NCBI GenBank assembly: GCA_017391525.1
Contig: JAFOYE010000018.1
Coordinates: 1 to 64,000, forward strand
Length of the DNA: 64,000 bases
Origin: Paludibacteraceae bacterium
GTDB lineage: Bacteria; Bacteroidota; Bacteroidia; Bacteroidales; Paludibacteraceae
Direction of reading: 5' to 3'
The notes under the pieces were generated by a model. The model made no database searches. It was not told the origin of the DNA and saw only the letters and a list, made by a program, of their open reading frames with translations. Below, one piece after another: positions 16,869-26,988 of the stretch; position 1 is the stretch's first letter; each line of letters starts with the position of its first letter. The position numbers and the translations under genes are program-made.

Positions 16869-18743
16869 TTATCTTCCCATTAATACCAATAGTACGCTTA
16901 CATCATTAGGACTAACCCCTGGTATTCTGCTAGCTTCGCCTATGGTTGCTGGTTGGATTCTGCACAGTTTTTGTCTAGCTTCTGTACTTAACGATTGAAC
17001 GCCGTTGTAGTCAAAGTCCTTTGGTAAACGAATATTGTCCAATCTATGTAGTTTGTCTGCGGCCATTTTTTCTCGTTCAATATAACCCTTATACTTGATG
17101 TTAATCTCTGTACTCTCTACTATTTCTTCTTTTCTATCTCCTAATACCTCTATTCTTTCTTTCAGCTCTGGTAGCACCTCTGCCAAACTTGAGATAGTTA
17201 TATTAGGACGTAGTACCAAATCTATCAGTCTGCAGGTATGTTGTAAATCACCATAACCCAGTTGGTTGAGATAGGCATTGATGTCTTTGGCTTTTACTGA
17301 TGTCGTACGCAGCATTTCTGTCAAAGCTGCTTCGCCTTCTTGTTTGTTCTTTAGTAATCCCAATCGATATTCATCCGCTAGTCCTAGTTTATAGCTTCTC
17401 TCTGTTAAACGAGCATCGGCATTATCTTGGCGAAGTAGAATACGATATTCTGCTCTTGATGTAAACATACGATAAGGTTCATCCACACCTTTATTTACCA
17501 AGTCATCAATCAATACGCCGATATAACTCTCGTCTCTCGCCAAAGTAAATGGCGCACCTCCTGTAATATTTTGATGGGCGTTAATACCAGCTACAAGCCC
17601 TTGTCCTGCTGCTTCTTCATAGCCTGTTGTACCATTGATCTGACCCGCAAAGAATAGGTTTTTAATCTTCTTTGTCTCCAATGTATGCAGCAACTGAGTA
17701 GGGTCAAAAAAGTCGTATTCAATGGCGTATCCTGGACGGTAGAGAACTATGTTCTCTAAACCCTTTACAGTACGCAATGCTTGCCATTGAATTTGCCAAG
17801 GTAGGGAAGAGGAAAAACCATTGATATAATACTCGTTGGAGTCAACACCTTCTGGCTCTAAAAACAACTGATGCATATCCTTATCTGCAAAAGTCACTAT
17901 CTTCGTTTCTATACTTGGACAGTATCTTGGACCTATACTTTGAATCTGTCCATTGTAGAGAGGAGAGTCCGCCAATCCACTACGTAGCACGTCATGTGTC
18001 TGTTGGTTGGTATAAGTAATCCAACAACTCATCTGTTTAAGTTGACGTTGAACCGTATCTAAATACGAGAATTGGTGATTATCTTCATCGCCTAATTGCT
18101 CGGTCATTTGGGAGAAATCAATGCTTCTCTTATCTACACGAGCTGGAGTACCGGTCTTCATTCTATCGGTAGCAAAGCCCAATTGACGCAATTGCTCTGT
18201 AATACCAAAACTACTTGGTTCAGCGATTCTTCCGCCTTCTATTTGCGTTTTACCAAAGTGTAGCAAACCATTCAAGAATGTACCATTGGTCAAAATAACC
18301 GCCTTTGCCTCCATTTCTACCCCTAACAGAGTTTTTATTCCGCACACTTGACCATCTTTGATCACTAGCTCCATTACTGTATCTTGCCAGATATCTAGGT
18401 TGGGCGTTGTGGTTAATATCTTTACCCATTCTTCAATAAAGCACTTTCTGTCGCTTTGACTACGTGGACTCCACATGGCAGGACCTTTGCTGCGATTCAG
18501 CATACGGAACTGAATAGCACTTCTATCTGTCACAATACCCATTTGTCCACCCATAGCGTCTATCTCTCTGACTATCTGACCTTTAGCTATGCCTCCAACA
18601 GCAGGATTACAACTCATCTGACCAATCTTATTCATATCCATGGTGATGAGCAATGTTTTGCTACCCATGCGGGCAGCTGCGCTAGCTGCTTCGCAACCAG
18701 CATGTCCTGCTCCTACTACAATAATGTCGTATTTAAATTCCAT
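16869..18743 (-). CDS. mnmG: tRNA uridine-5-carboxymethylaminomethyl modification enzyme MnmG
   Basis: A 624-aa FAD protein with the N-terminal dinucleotide motif GAGHAGCEAA (11-20), MSCNPAVGGIAKG, the FAD motif FFAGQINGTTGYEEAAGQG and the C-terminal GidA helix domain ending PGVSPNDVSVLLVLMGR. With MnmE it makes the cmnm5U34 modification in tRNAs. The length fits the family (about 620-630). Confidence 0.96.
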   Translation of the reverse strand: MEFKYDIIVVGAGHAGCEAASAAARMGSKTLLITMDMNKIGQMSCNPAVGGIAKGQIVREIDAMGGQMGIVTDRSAIQFRMLNRSKGPAMWSPRSQSDRKCFIEEWVKILTTTPNLDIWQDTVMELVIKDGQVCGIKTLLGVEMEAKAVILTNGTFLNGLLHFGKTQIEGGRIAEPSSFGITEQLRQLGFATDRMKTGTPARVDKRSIDFSQMTEQLGDEDNHQFSYLDTVQRQLKQMSCWITYTNQQTHDVLRSGLADSPLYNGQIQSIGPRYCPSIETKIVTFADKDMHQLFLEPEGVDSNEYYINGFSSSLPWQIQWQALRTVKGLENIVLYRPGYAIEYDFFDPTQLLHTLETKKIKNLFFAGQINGTTGYEEAAGQGLVAGINAHQNITGGAPFTLARDESYIGVLIDDLVNKGVDEPYRMFTSRAEYRILLRQDNADARLTERSYKLGLADEYRLGLLKNKQEGEAALTEMLRTTSVKAKDINAYLNQLGYGDLQHTCRLIDLVLRPNITISSLAEVLPELKERIEVLGDRKEEIVESTEINIKYKGYIEREKMAADKLHRLDNIRLPKDFDYNGVQSLSTEARQKLCRIQPATIGEASRIPGVSPNDVSVLLVLMGR

Positions 18744-18755
18744 ACAATCAATGCT

Positions 18756-19205
18756 TTATCTTTTTCTTCCTATTGTTTTGCGTCTATGATGCCATCTGTC
18801 TTGTCCGCTATAACTACTTTTTCCTATGGTTCGTATAGATGGAGAAAATGCATCTTCTAAATGTGTACTTTCTATTATTTCGTGTGTTAAGGGATTCATT
18901 ATCAATCCAATGATATCAAAACGTGGAGCTTGTTCTATATTGTTCATTTTGATGTATGCATTAGCTGCAGCTACCATACGTCTTTTCTTTAATTCATCAA
19001 CGTATTCTTCAGGACGCTTATCGGAAAAAGTAGAGGTTCTAGTTTTTACTTCTAGAAATACTATTTCCTTTTTGTTGATAGCAATCACATCCATTTCCAA
19101 GTGTCCAAAACGCCAATTGGTGTCTACAATGCGGAACCCCTTTTTACGCATAATCTGGCACGCGATATCCTCTCCAATATTTCCTACTACATTGTGTTCA
19201 GCCAT
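18756..19205 (-). CDS. YraN family nuclease-like protein
   Basis: A 149-aa UPF0102/YraN protein: GEDIACQIMRKKGFRIVDTN, GHLEMDVIA and FLEVKTR form the PD-(D/E)XK-type core (E..D..ExK). Activity is unproven for most members. The C-terminal tail (about 122-149) is basic (RWHHRRKTIGRKR) and longer than in typical YraN, which could add nucleic acid contacts. It lies between rodA and mnmG. Confidence 0.85.
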   Translation of the reverse strand: MAEHNVVGNIGEDIACQIMRKKGFRIVDTNWRFGHLEMDVIAINKKEIVFLEVKTRTSTFSDKRPEEYVDELKKRRMVAAANAYIKMNNIEQAPRFDIIGLIMNPLTHEIIESTHLEDAFSPSIRTIGKSSYSGQDRWHHRRKTIGRKR

Positions 19206-19208
19206 CTT

Positions 19209-20669
19209 TTAAACAATCTGTTTTTTTACACGTGCAGCATCCATTCTCAGCATTATGAAGAGTAATAAAGTAAATCCCCACAAAGACGATCCTCCATAAC
19301 TAAAGAAAGGTAACGGAATACCTATTACAGGTAATAATCCTAGAACCATTCCTATATTGATAGTCACGTGAAATAACAATATACTTGCTACGCAATACGC
19401 GTATATCATACTAAATCTATCCCGTTGTCTCTCTGCTATTTGTATAATCCTTAAGATTAGTAAGAGGTAAAGTATCAATACGCCTGCAGAACCTACAAAT
19501 CCCCATTCTTCACCTACTGTACAAAAGATAAAATCGGTATCTTGTTCTGGTACAAATTTTAATGTTGTTTGTGTACCTTGTGTCCATCCTTTACCAGTTA
19601 TTCCACCAGAACCAATTGCGATAAGAGATTGGTTGACATTATAGCCGGCACCATTGGGGTCATCTTTCATACCGAGTAGAACTTCAATACGTGTACGTTG
19701 GTGTGGCTGGAGAACTTTATGAAAGGCAAAATCACAACCTTGGCAGAATAGGCTTTCCACGGCAATAAATATCACTAACCAGCCCCAACTATTTTTTCTC
19801 TGTTTAATCCATTGAAAGAGTAATATGCATACGCAAATAATCAAACTTAGTATGCATATAAAATTAAAATTTACGAATGTTTTATTCTGGAGAAACAATC
19901 CTGTACCAAATGTAGCAACAAGACATGCTGCAGTGATAAGGGTTGTTTTTATATCTTTTTCTTTAATAATCAACAATGCGAGAACTACTCCTTCAATTAT
20001 GATTGTACTTAGGAAAAATCCATGATTACCAACTCCAAAAGGAATGCTCATTTCGCCAAAGCGAATTACAAGTACGAATAGGACAATGCTTATTAATCCC
20101 CATAATAGTATGTACCCAGACATACCCTGACGATAAAAGACAAGTAGAAATGATAAGAAAACCAACGCAGATCCTGTTTCTTTTTGCGCTATCATAATGA
20201 TAACGGCAGGTATACCAATCAAAACTAGTGGTATGAATAAATCTCGAATACTTTTTACGCTATAGCCATGTCGGCTCATAAATTTGGCTACAGCAATTGC
20301 AGTAAAACACTTAGCAAATTCAGCGGGTTGTAGACTAACAGGACCAATATTAATCCACGATAATGAACCCTTGATATCTCGTGCTAAAATAGGAGTTATA
20401 ATGAGCAATAATAACATAGCCCCGTAGAAGATATAGCCCAGTACATCATAGGCTTTTTCTTCTATAACCAGAATGATTGTACCTAAGAAGACGGCTGTTA
20501 TAATCCACATTAATTGTTTACCTGCACGATGTGAAAAATCCCAAATCTCGGTTTGATCCGTAGTATAGCTAGATCCATATATATTGATCCAACCAAATAG
20601 TGCAATCATGAGGAACAATAAAATTGTCCACCAATCTATACCAGATATGAGATTTCTATTTTTACTCAT
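19209..20669 (-). CDS. rodA: Rod shape-determining SEDS glycosyltransferase RodA
   Basis: A 486-aa integral membrane protein of the SEDS family, with about ten membrane segments and the C-terminal signature VIGIPLPFFSYGGSSLWGF. RodA polymerises lateral-wall glycan with its partner PBP2. The ATG at 20669 is preferred over a TTG four codons upstream; it overlaps the mrdA stop by 8 bp. It is longer than E. coli RodA (370 aa) because of extra central membrane segments (about residues 215-300). Confidence 0.92.
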   Translation of the reverse strand: MSKNRNLISGIDWWTILLFLMIALFGWINIYGSSYTTDQTEIWDFSHRAGKQLMWIITAVFLGTIILVIEEKAYDVLGYIFYGAMLLLLIITPILARDIKGSLSWINIGPVSLQPAEFAKCFTAIAVAKFMSRHGYSVKSIRDLFIPLVLIGIPAVIIMIAQKETGSALVFLSFLLVFYRQGMSGYILLWGLISIVLFVLVIRFGEMSIPFGVGNHGFFLSTIIIEGVVLALLIIKEKDIKTTLITAACLVATFGTGLFLQNKTFVNFNFICILSLIICVCILLFQWIKQRKNSWGWLVIFIAVESLFCQGCDFAFHKVLQPHQRTRIEVLLGMKDDPNGAGYNVNQSLIAIGSGGITGKGWTQGTQTTLKFVPEQDTDFIFCTVGEEWGFVGSAGVLILYLLLILRIIQIAERQRDRFSMIYAYCVASILLFHVTINIGMVLGLLPVIGIPLPFFSYGGSSLWGFTLLLFIMLRMDAARVKKQIV

Positions 20670-22500
20670 CTTCTTGCTCAATCAAATTAGTATTAACCAT
20701 TTGCTCAAATAGTTCTGTTCGTTCTATTTTTCCGGTTAAATATTGTTCCATTACAAGTGTAGCTATAGGACAAGCTGATTTAGAGCCAAATCCGGCATTT
20801 TCAATTGCTACAGCAATAGCTATTTGAGGATCGTCTTTTGGAGCAAAAGCAATAAATAGAGCATGGTCTTCTCCATGAGGATTTTGGACAGTACCAGTTT
20901 TACCGCATATTTGTAATTTAGGAAGGTTATATGCCCGTCCAGTACCTTTAGTCATAACACGTGCCATTCCTTGATGTACGACGTCAAAATGCTTTTTATC
21001 AACCAATGTATTGTGTACATCTAACTTCATAGAATCATGTCTATTGAAATGAGGTGTGATGTAGTATCCTTTGTTAGCAATTGCTGCTACTTGGTTGGCT
21101 AGTTGTAATGGGGTGGCTAATATCTCACCTTGGCCGATAGATAAAGAACGAATGGTAATGGCTTTCCATCCTCTACTTCCGTAGGTCTTGTTATAGAATT
21201 CTTCGGTTGGTATGTAACCTTTGGCTTGATCACGTACATCCGTATTTTCAAATTGACTACCTAATCCAAAACTGGTGACGATATTTCTCCAATTCTCATA
21301 GTGTTTTTTGAACAAAGTATGTTTATCTTTGTATCCATCTTGTTGTAGCAAGTCTCTAAATAATTCCCAAAAGAATGGGTTGCAACTCTGCTCTATTCCT
21401 TCACAAACATCTACTAGGTTACCATGGCTATGGGTACACTTAATAGGAGACGATCCACGTCCTTGACATGTATACTGCGTATTGGGAGTTATAATACCTT
21501 CTTGTAAACCTATTAGAGCCTGGATAATTTTAAATGTAGAACCTGGCGCATATTGCGCTTGTGTCGCTCTATTCATCAAAGGTTTATGTTTATTATCAGC
21601 CAACTTTTGATAGTTAGTAGATCGCTCTTTTCCTACGAGTTCTTTAGGATCCCAATATGGAGCACTGGCCATCACAAGTATTTCACCTGTTTTAGGTTCA
21701 ATAGCTACAATACTTCCAATCTTGTCTTTCAATAGTTGTTCTGCTACTTCTTGTGTTGCTCTATCAATGCTTATACGAACATCTACGCCAGCTTGAGCGG
21801 GTATATCCAAAGCTCCATCTTGATATTTGCCTTGAATTCGTCCTCGTGCATCTCTCATGAGTACTTCTACTCCTTTTTCTCCACGAAGTTGTTTCTCATA
21901 TGTTCGCTCTATACCGTCTCTTCCAGAATAATCCCCCATAGCGTAATACTCATCTTTTTCCATATCTGAATAGTTAACTTGCCCCACACTACCTAAAACA
22001 TGGGATGCTATAGGGTATATATAATTTCGCAGAGTACGCACACGGATATCCACACCTGGATATCTGTATTTTTCTTGTTGAAGTTGTGCTATATCTTCTT
22101 GTTGTAAATGTTGGATAAATATCTGTGGAGTATGTTTGGAATATCCCCTGTTTTTATTGATATCTTTCATGTTTTGCATGCGAGTTACAAAATCTTCCAC
22201 ATCTATTTGTATTGCCTTGCAAAACCCAAGTGTGTCAAAGTTGGTTTCTTCCATCTCTTTGACAATCATTGTTATTTCATAAGCAGGTTGGTTGACAACT
22301 AGTAATTCTCCATTTCGATCATATATCAAACCGCGTGATGGATATATTGTCTGATGTAATTGAGCATTACTATCTGCTAGTGCTTGACTAGATTGGTCTA
22401 AAATTTGCAAAGAAAAGAGGCGTAAAATATACACCAGAATGATTATAATAGCTATTCCGGAAACAATATACTTACGACTATGAAAAAGATCATTTTCCAT
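20662..22500 (-). CDS. mrdA: Penicillin-binding protein 2 (transpeptidase)
   Basis: A 612-aa class B PBP: an N-terminal membrane anchor (about 12-32), pedestal domain, then transpeptidase with SxxK in APGSTFK (about 320), SxN in QSCN and KTG in CGKTGTVQ (about 532). It cross-links lateral peptidoglycan with RodA. The gene directly abuts mreD (its start follows the mreD stop) and overlaps rodA. Confidence 0.94.
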   Translation of the reverse strand: MENDLFHSRKYIVSGIAIIIILVYILRLFSLQILDQSSQALADSNAQLHQTIYPSRGLIYDRNGELLVVNQPAYEITMIVKEMEETNFDTLGFCKAIQIDVEDFVTRMQNMKDINKNRGYSKHTPQIFIQHLQQEDIAQLQQEKYRYPGVDIRVRTLRNYIYPIASHVLGSVGQVNYSDMEKDEYYAMGDYSGRDGIERTYEKQLRGEKGVEVLMRDARGRIQGKYQDGALDIPAQAGVDVRISIDRATQEVAEQLLKDKIGSIVAIEPKTGEILVMASAPYWDPKELVGKERSTNYQKLADNKHKPLMNRATQAQYAPGSTFKIIQALIGLQEGIITPNTQYTCQGRGSSPIKCTHSHGNLVDVCEGIEQSCNPFFWELFRDLLQQDGYKDKHTLFKKHYENWRNIVTSFGLGSQFENTDVRDQAKGYIPTEEFYNKTYGSRGWKAITIRSLSIGQGEILATPLQLANQVAAIANKGYYITPHFNRHDSMKLDVHNTLVDKKHFDVVHQGMARVMTKGTGRAYNLPKLQICGKTGTVQNPHGEDHALFIAFAPKDDPQIAIAVAIENAGFGSKSACPIATLVMEQYLTGKIERTELFEQMVNTNLIEQEDE

Positions 22501-22992
22501 CTATTTCCTTACCAAATTATATATTAGTAGCAACAAGATTGTTAATACGCTGCTACAAGCAGTCTGTATCAATATTAGATCCCAGTTTTGAAAATTCCAT
22601 GCTTCTAAACCAAAAATCATAAAGTGGTGACAAAACGTCAACAAGGTAATATACTTCACGTATGCACCTATTCCAATGCTTTTACTATTGATATCGGTTT
22701 TTATTCTCTCAATGTCCTGGACTAATTTCTTTAGAATGATAGGTCTAAGATACGTCAATGCAACACATGCTGCTATATGCACACCTAGGGAATTACAAAA
22801 TATGTCCATTATCAATCCAATGAACGCTCCAATAATCATTTCTAGCCACTGTGGATATAGCAAGGGCATACTAAACAAAAGTAATATGTACACCATCGGA
22901 TAACCCCATCCCTGTATATGGAGGCGGTCAAAAAGTGTCACTTGCAGGAGAATGACTATAATAGTTTTTAGTATTATCTTAATCCACTTCAT
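22501..22992 (-). CDS. mreD: Rod shape-determining protein MreD
   Basis: A 163-aa membrane protein with about five membrane segments, in the canonical place between mreC and mrdA. I chose the ATG at 22992 (MKWIKIILKT), which overlaps mreC by 14 bp, instead of a TTG five codons upstream. Confidence 0.88.
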   Translation of the reverse strand: MKWIKIILKTIIVILLQVTLFDRLHIQGWGYPMVYILLLFSMPLLYPQWLEMIIGAFIGLIMDIFCNSLGVHIAACVALTYLRPIILKKLVQDIERIKTDINSKSIGIGAYVKYITLLTFCHHFMIFGLEAWNFQNWDLILIQTACSSVLTILLLLIYNLVRK

Positions 22993-23803
22993 TCTGTATA
23001 CTATCAAAGTCTTGTCTATTGTTGTTTTGGAGTATCTGAACGTATTTAATGGTACTATAATCGGTACTCAATGCAATTGTAGCTGTGTGATAATCATCAC
23101 TAGTTCCTTCTAATACCTCATGTATTCGTCCTATAGATATTCCTTCTGGAAAAGAAGGCGTTAAACCACTGGTTACAATCAAATCTCCACGGTTGATAGG
23201 AACGTGTCTAGCAATTTGTGTTAAGTTAACATATTTAAAATTTTTCCCATTCCATTTTGTTCCTCCAAGTTCATTGGTAGCAACGCGCACACTGAAATTA
23301 ATGTCTGTATGGATAAGGGGCACAACCAGTGCATACTTCTCTGAAACGGTACTTACGATACCAACAATTCCGTCGGCACCAATCACTCCCATATCCTTTT
23401 CAACTCCGTCTCTAGTTCCTTTGTTGAGAGTTAGATAGTTATGTTGCTTGTGAATACTGATATCAATCACTTTGGCAGGTATATATTCCCAATCAAGGTG
23501 ACTATAGATGTATTGGCTGTCACGTTCAATGAGATATTCGTTAGTGTTTTGAACGTTCATCAATTGAGACTTTAGTCTTGCATTTTCTTCTGCCAATATG
23601 ATATTTTCTTCATGCAAATGAAAATATTCTTCAACGGATGTTTTAGCCTCAAGATAACTAGCTGCAACACTATTTGTACTAGACAACACAGTGCTCAGCT
23701 GATACTCGTGCGTATTAGCTATCAGTATAAATGCAACAACTTCCAATATTGTGAATATTAGGAAGTTGTTATAACGTAGTAGAAAATCTAACAGATTTCT
23801 CAT
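22979..23803 (-). CDS. mreC: Rod shape-determining protein MreC
   Basis: A 274-aa protein with an N-terminal membrane segment (about 13-28), a coiled coil (about 55-95) and the beta-domain with DGIVGIVSTVSEKYALVVPLIH and GDLIVTSGL. MreC links MreB filaments to PBP2/RodA in the periplasm. Its start directly follows the mreB stop. Confidence 0.92.
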   Translation of the reverse strand: MRNLLDFLLRYNNFLIFTILEVVAFILIANTHEYQLSTVLSSTNSVAASYLEAKTSVEEYFHLHEENIILAEENARLKSQLMNVQNTNEYLIERDSQYIYSHLDWEYIPAKVIDISIHKQHNYLTLNKGTRDGVEKDMGVIGADGIVGIVSTVSEKYALVVPLIHTDINFSVRVATNELGGTKWNGKNFKYVNLTQIARHVPINRGDLIVTSGLTPSFPEGISIGRIHEVLEGTSDDYHTATIALSTDYSTIKYVQILQNNNRQDFDSIQNEVD

Positions 23804-24823
23804 TTATCGTATCAAGAAACCAAAGTTATGTACATTTTTAAGTGCGACTCCTGTTCCGCGAGCAACTGCGTGCAATGGATCTTCAGCTACGTGGAATGGA
23901 ATAGTTATCTTATCTGTTAAACGTTTACTTAAACCATGTAACTGTGCACCACCACCGGTTAAGTAAATACCGCGTCTTACAATATCTGCATACAACTCAG
24001 GTGGAGTAGCCTCGAGAGCTTGTAGAATAGCGTTTTCTATTTTTGAAATACTCTTTTCTAAGCAATGAGCAATCTCTTGATAACTTACTGGTACTTGCAT
24101 TGGCAATGCGGTCACCTTGTTAGGACCAATTACCATATAATCTTCTGGAGCATCCTCTAACTCTGGAAGTGCAGAACCAACTTTCATCTTTATTCGTTCT
24201 GCAGTAGGTTCGTCAATACGCAAGTTGTGCATACGACCCATATATTCCACAATATCAGCATTCAAATCATCTCCAGCTACTTTGATGGATTTATTAGCAA
24301 CAATACCACCAAGAGAAATAACTGCAATCTCAGTTGTGCCACCACCTATATCAACAACCATACAACCTTCTGGACTCTCCACATCAATACCCATACCTAT
24401 CGCAGCTGCCATAGGTTCGTAAATCATATACACATCTCTACCGCCTGCATGCTCTGAACTATCGCGTACTGCACGAATTTCCACTTCTGTACTTCCTGAT
24501 GGAATACAAACGACCATACGGATATTAGGGCTGAACAATCGATTTCTTTTAGGAATCATCTTAATCATACCACGAATCATCATCTCGCAAGCATAGAAAT
24601 CGGCAATCACACCGTCGCGCAATGGACGTACTGTGTGGATCAAGGTACCACCCTTACCAATCATTTGTTGTGCTTTGCGTCCAACCGCTACCATCTTTCT
24701 GTCTGCACTATTAATGGCCACTACAGATGGCTCATCAACTACAACTTGGTCGTTGTACATGATGATAGTATTGGCTGTTCCCAAGTCAATAGCAATCTCT
24801 TGTGTGAACGAAAAAAGTCCCAT
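23804..24823 (-). CDS. mreB: Rod shape-determining actin MreB
   Basis: A 339-aa actin-fold protein: phosphate 1 motif IDLGTANTII (13-22), phosphate 2 VVDIGGGTTEIAV (about 157-169) and adenosine motif TGGGAQLHGL (about 290). It forms membrane filaments that guide lateral wall growth. First gene of mreBCD-mrdA-rodA; its promoter is at 24872-24879. Confidence 0.96.
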   Translation of the reverse strand: MGLFSFTQEIAIDLGTANTIIMYNDQVVVDEPSVVAINSADRKMVAVGRKAQQMIGKGGTLIHTVRPLRDGVIADFYACEMMIRGMIKMIPKRNRLFSPNIRMVVCIPSGSTEVEIRAVRDSSEHAGGRDVYMIYEPMAAAIGMGIDVESPEGCMVVDIGGGTTEIAVISLGGIVANKSIKVAGDDLNADIVEYMGRMHNLRIDEPTAERIKMKVGSALPELEDAPEDYMVIGPNKVTALPMQVPVSYQEIAHCLEKSISKIENAILQALEATPPELYADIVRRGIYLTGGGAQLHGLSKRLTDKITIPFHVAEDPLHAVARGTGVALKNVHNFGFLIR

Positions 24824-24871
24824 TCTAAGTCTAAATATTACAAAGTTATACTAATCTATTTAAAAATCGCG

Positions 24872-24879
24872 CAAAGGTA
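24872..24879 (-). promoter_or_regulatory. Bacteroidota -7 box (TACCTTTG) for the mre operon
   Basis: TACCTTTG on the minus strand, 49 bases upstream of the mreB start, with a T-rich upstream stretch. Confidence 0.75.
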
Positions 24880-24922
24880 CAACTTTTTTTTGATATTTCC
24901 AATACCTGTTGTTTTTTTTACA

Positions 24923-24956
24923 AAAAAAAGTGTGATAGCAATTTTACTATCACACT
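24923..24956 (-). terminator. Terminator of tRNA-Asn
   Basis: Stem gtgtgatag/ctatcacac with an eight-base loop, followed on the minus strand by eight T. It lies 4 bases beyond the 3' end of the tRNA, upstream of the mreB promoter. Confidence 0.85.
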
Positions 24957-24959
24957 CGC

Positions 24960-25032
24960 GCTCCCTCAAGGACTTGAACCTTGGACCCCCTGATTAACAG
25001 TCAGATGCTCTAACCGACTGAGCTAAGGAAGC
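24960..25032 (-). tRNA. tRNA-Asn (anticodon GTT)
   Basis: A 73-nt cloverleaf: acceptor gcttcct/agggagc with one G-U pair, D arm with AGCTCAGTCGGTTAGAGC, anticodon loop ctGTTaa, variable loop, and T arm with GGTTCAAGTCC. CCA is not encoded. It should read AAC/AAU codons. Confidence 0.93.
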
Positions 25033-25076
25033 ATTATTTTTTACAACCAAACCTCATTGATTTTCGATTGCGGGTG

Positions 25077-25084
25077 CAAAAGTA
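25077..25084 (-). promoter_or_regulatory. Bacteroidota -7 box (TACTTTTG) for tRNA-Asn
   Basis: TACTTTTG on the minus strand, 45 bases before the tRNA 5' end, preceded by a T-rich block. Confidence 0.55.
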
Positions 25085-25129
25085 CTGCTTTTTTTTGATA
25101 TGAGCAAGTTTTTTTGAAAAAAAATTACT

Positions 25130-25137
25130 ATCTTTGC
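25130..25137 (+). promoter_or_regulatory. Bacteroidota -7 box (TATCTTTG) for the PfkB-family kinase
   Basis: TATCTTTGC with a TTTTTTTG -33 region about 20 bases upstream; leader of about 50 nt. Confidence 0.7.
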
Positions 25138-25194
25138 AAACTTTTTTGATTTTACACCTCAAAAATGCATATTTTACACTAAAAAACATACAAA

Positions 25195-26193
25195 ATGAAG
25201 AAAATTTTAGGATTGGGTAATGCTTTAACAGATATCCTACTTCAAATCTCAGAAGGGGATCTCCGAGAGATTGGATTTCCCAAGGGAAGTATGAATCTTA
25301 TCGATGCACAACAATTTGAGTACCTTCAAACAAAATTTGCTTCCGTGCGCAAAAAACTAGTAGCTGGTGGTAGTGCTTCTAATACGGTGGCTACGGTGGC
25401 GCAACTAGGAGGAAAAGCGGCTTTTATTGGGAAAATTGGTAACGATGAAGTAGGACGGTTCTATCATGAAGATTTGCTCAAGAATAATGTGCAACCTCAA
25501 CTATTAACATCCTCTTTGATGTCTGGATGTTGTATAGTACTCATCACACCTGATGGCGAGCGTACTTTCTGCACGTACTTAGGAGCTGCTGCAGATATGA
25601 AAGCCGAGGATATTTCAAAAGAGGTTTTTATTGGTTATGATATTTGCCACGTAGAAGGTTATCTCGTTCAAGACCATGCGCTCATAGAAACCGCATTGCG
25701 TACTGCTAAGGACCAAGGATGTACTGTTTCTCTTGATCTGGCAAGTTATAACGTGGTTAATGAAAACCACCAGTTTCTCAAAGACCTTATATATAAATAT
25801 GTAGACATCGTATTTGCTAACGAGGATGAATCATTCGCTTATACCCATCTTAATCCAGAAGAGGCAGTTGAAAATATTGCTCAACAATGTGATATCGCTA
25901 TTGTCAAAGTAGGAAAACGTGGTTCATATATACGACAAGGATCTCAATTGCACCATATTGGAGCGATAACATCATCGTGTTTGGATTCTACTGGTGCCGG
26001 TGATCTATACGCAGGAGGATTTTTACACGCCTTATCCGATGGATTTGACCTACGTCGATGCGGTGAGATAGGTACTGTAGCTGCTGGACGTATCGTGGAA
26101 ATAGTTGGAACCAAACTTCCAGACGAGACATGGGATGAGATTAGACGTATTTGTGCTCTCTATAGGGGATTCATGCACAAATTAAAATTTTAA
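25195..26193 (+). CDS. PfkB-family sugar/nucleoside kinase (adenosine kinase-like)
   Basis: A 332-aa ribokinase-superfamily enzyme. The first strand KILGLGNALTDIL, the GGSASNTVATVAQLGG motif (about 58) and the ATP/anion-hole motif DSTGAGDLYAGGF (about 264, catalytic Asp in GAGD) are intact. Overall similarity is closest to Bacteroidota adenosine kinase-like proteins; the substrate is not certain. It is probably co-transcribed with the acyltransferase 16 bp downstream. Confidence 0.85.
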   Translation: MKKILGLGNALTDILLQISEGDLREIGFPKGSMNLIDAQQFEYLQTKFASVRKKLVAGGSASNTVATVAQLGGKAAFIGKIGNDEVGRFYHEDLLKNNVQPQLLTSSLMSGCCIVLITPDGERTFCTYLGAAADMKAEDISKEVFIGYDICHVEGYLVQDHALIETALRTAKDQGCTVSLDLASYNVVNENHQFLKDLIYKYVDIVFANEDESFAYTHLNPEEAVENIAQQCDIAIVKVGKRGSYIRQGSQLHHIGAITSSCLDSTGAGDLYAGGFLHALSDGFDLRRCGEIGTVAAGRIVEIVGTKLPDETWDEIRRICALYRGFMHKLKF

Positions 26194-26209
26194 TTAAAAA
26201 TTCAAATAT

Positions 26210-26920
26210 ATGAAAGTTCTTTACATCGTATACCAATTACTTATTGGTTATCCATTGGTAATAGTAGCCACACTATTTGCAGCTATATTTACTATTTTAT
26301 GTTTTCCTTGGAAAAATGGCAAAGCTCCACGCACAGTTCAGGTTTTATGGTCAAGAAGTGTTTTGTGGTTCTTGTTAGTACCTATCAAGGTGACAGGTAG
26401 AGAAAATGTTGATACCAAACAGTCTTATGTCTTTGTGGCTAATCACCAATCATTCTTGGATGTATTTGCTATCTACGGATGGTTGCCTAACAACTTCAAA
26501 TGGTTGATGAAGAAAGAGATACGTAAGGTTCCATTTGTAGGAACGGCTTGTGCAGTTGCTGGTCATATCTTTGTGGATCGTGCTAACCCAAAAGCAGCTA
26601 TGAAGAGCCTAGAGGATGTCAAAGTACAATTGCATGATGGTATTTCTACTGCTATCTTCCCAGAAGGTACACGTACTAAAACCGGTGAAATCGGACGTTT
26701 TAAGCAAGGTGCTTTCAAAATTGCAATGGATCTTAATTTGCCCGTTGTACCTATTTCTTTGAAAGGCTTTTTCAAAGCTATGCCTAGCAAACAATTTTAT
26801 GTTAATCCCGGATCACACGTTGAGATTCATATTGGACAACCAATAGATTTATCCCAGTTCAACGATATGAATGAGGCCATGGCTTATGTTCGTGAGCAAA
26901 TACAAAAGGGACTAAATTGA
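26210..26920 (+). CDS. 1-acyl-sn-glycerol-3-phosphate acyltransferase (PlsC family)
   Basis: A 236-aa membrane acyltransferase: hydrophobic N-terminus (about 5-30), catalytic HX4D motif in NHQSFLD (about 79), substrate motif FPEGTR (about 148) and VPISLKG. It should make phosphatidic acid from lysophosphatidic acid. Confidence 0.88.
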   Translation: MKVLYIVYQLLIGYPLVIVATLFAAIFTILCFPWKNGKAPRTVQVLWSRSVLWFLLVPIKVTGRENVDTKQSYVFVANHQSFLDVFAIYGWLPNNFKWLMKKEIRKVPFVGTACAVAGHIFVDRANPKAAMKSLEDVKVQLHDGISTAIFPEGTRTKTGEIGRFKQGAFKIAMDLNLPVVPISLKGFFKAMPSKQFYVNPGSHVEIHIGQPIDLSQFNDMNEAMAYVREQIQKGLN

Positions 26921-26933
26921 TAGTATCATTCAT

Positions 26934-26967
26934 AAAAAAAGCAGCATCTCAAGGTGCTGCTTTTTTA
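26934..26967 (+). terminator. Intrinsic terminator
   Basis: Stem gcagca/tgctgc flanked by A and T tracts; it ends the PfkB/PlsC unit and can also act on the opposing zinc-ribbon gene. Confidence 0.85.
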
Positions 26968-26988
26968 TTTTATAGATTGTTCGCCTAA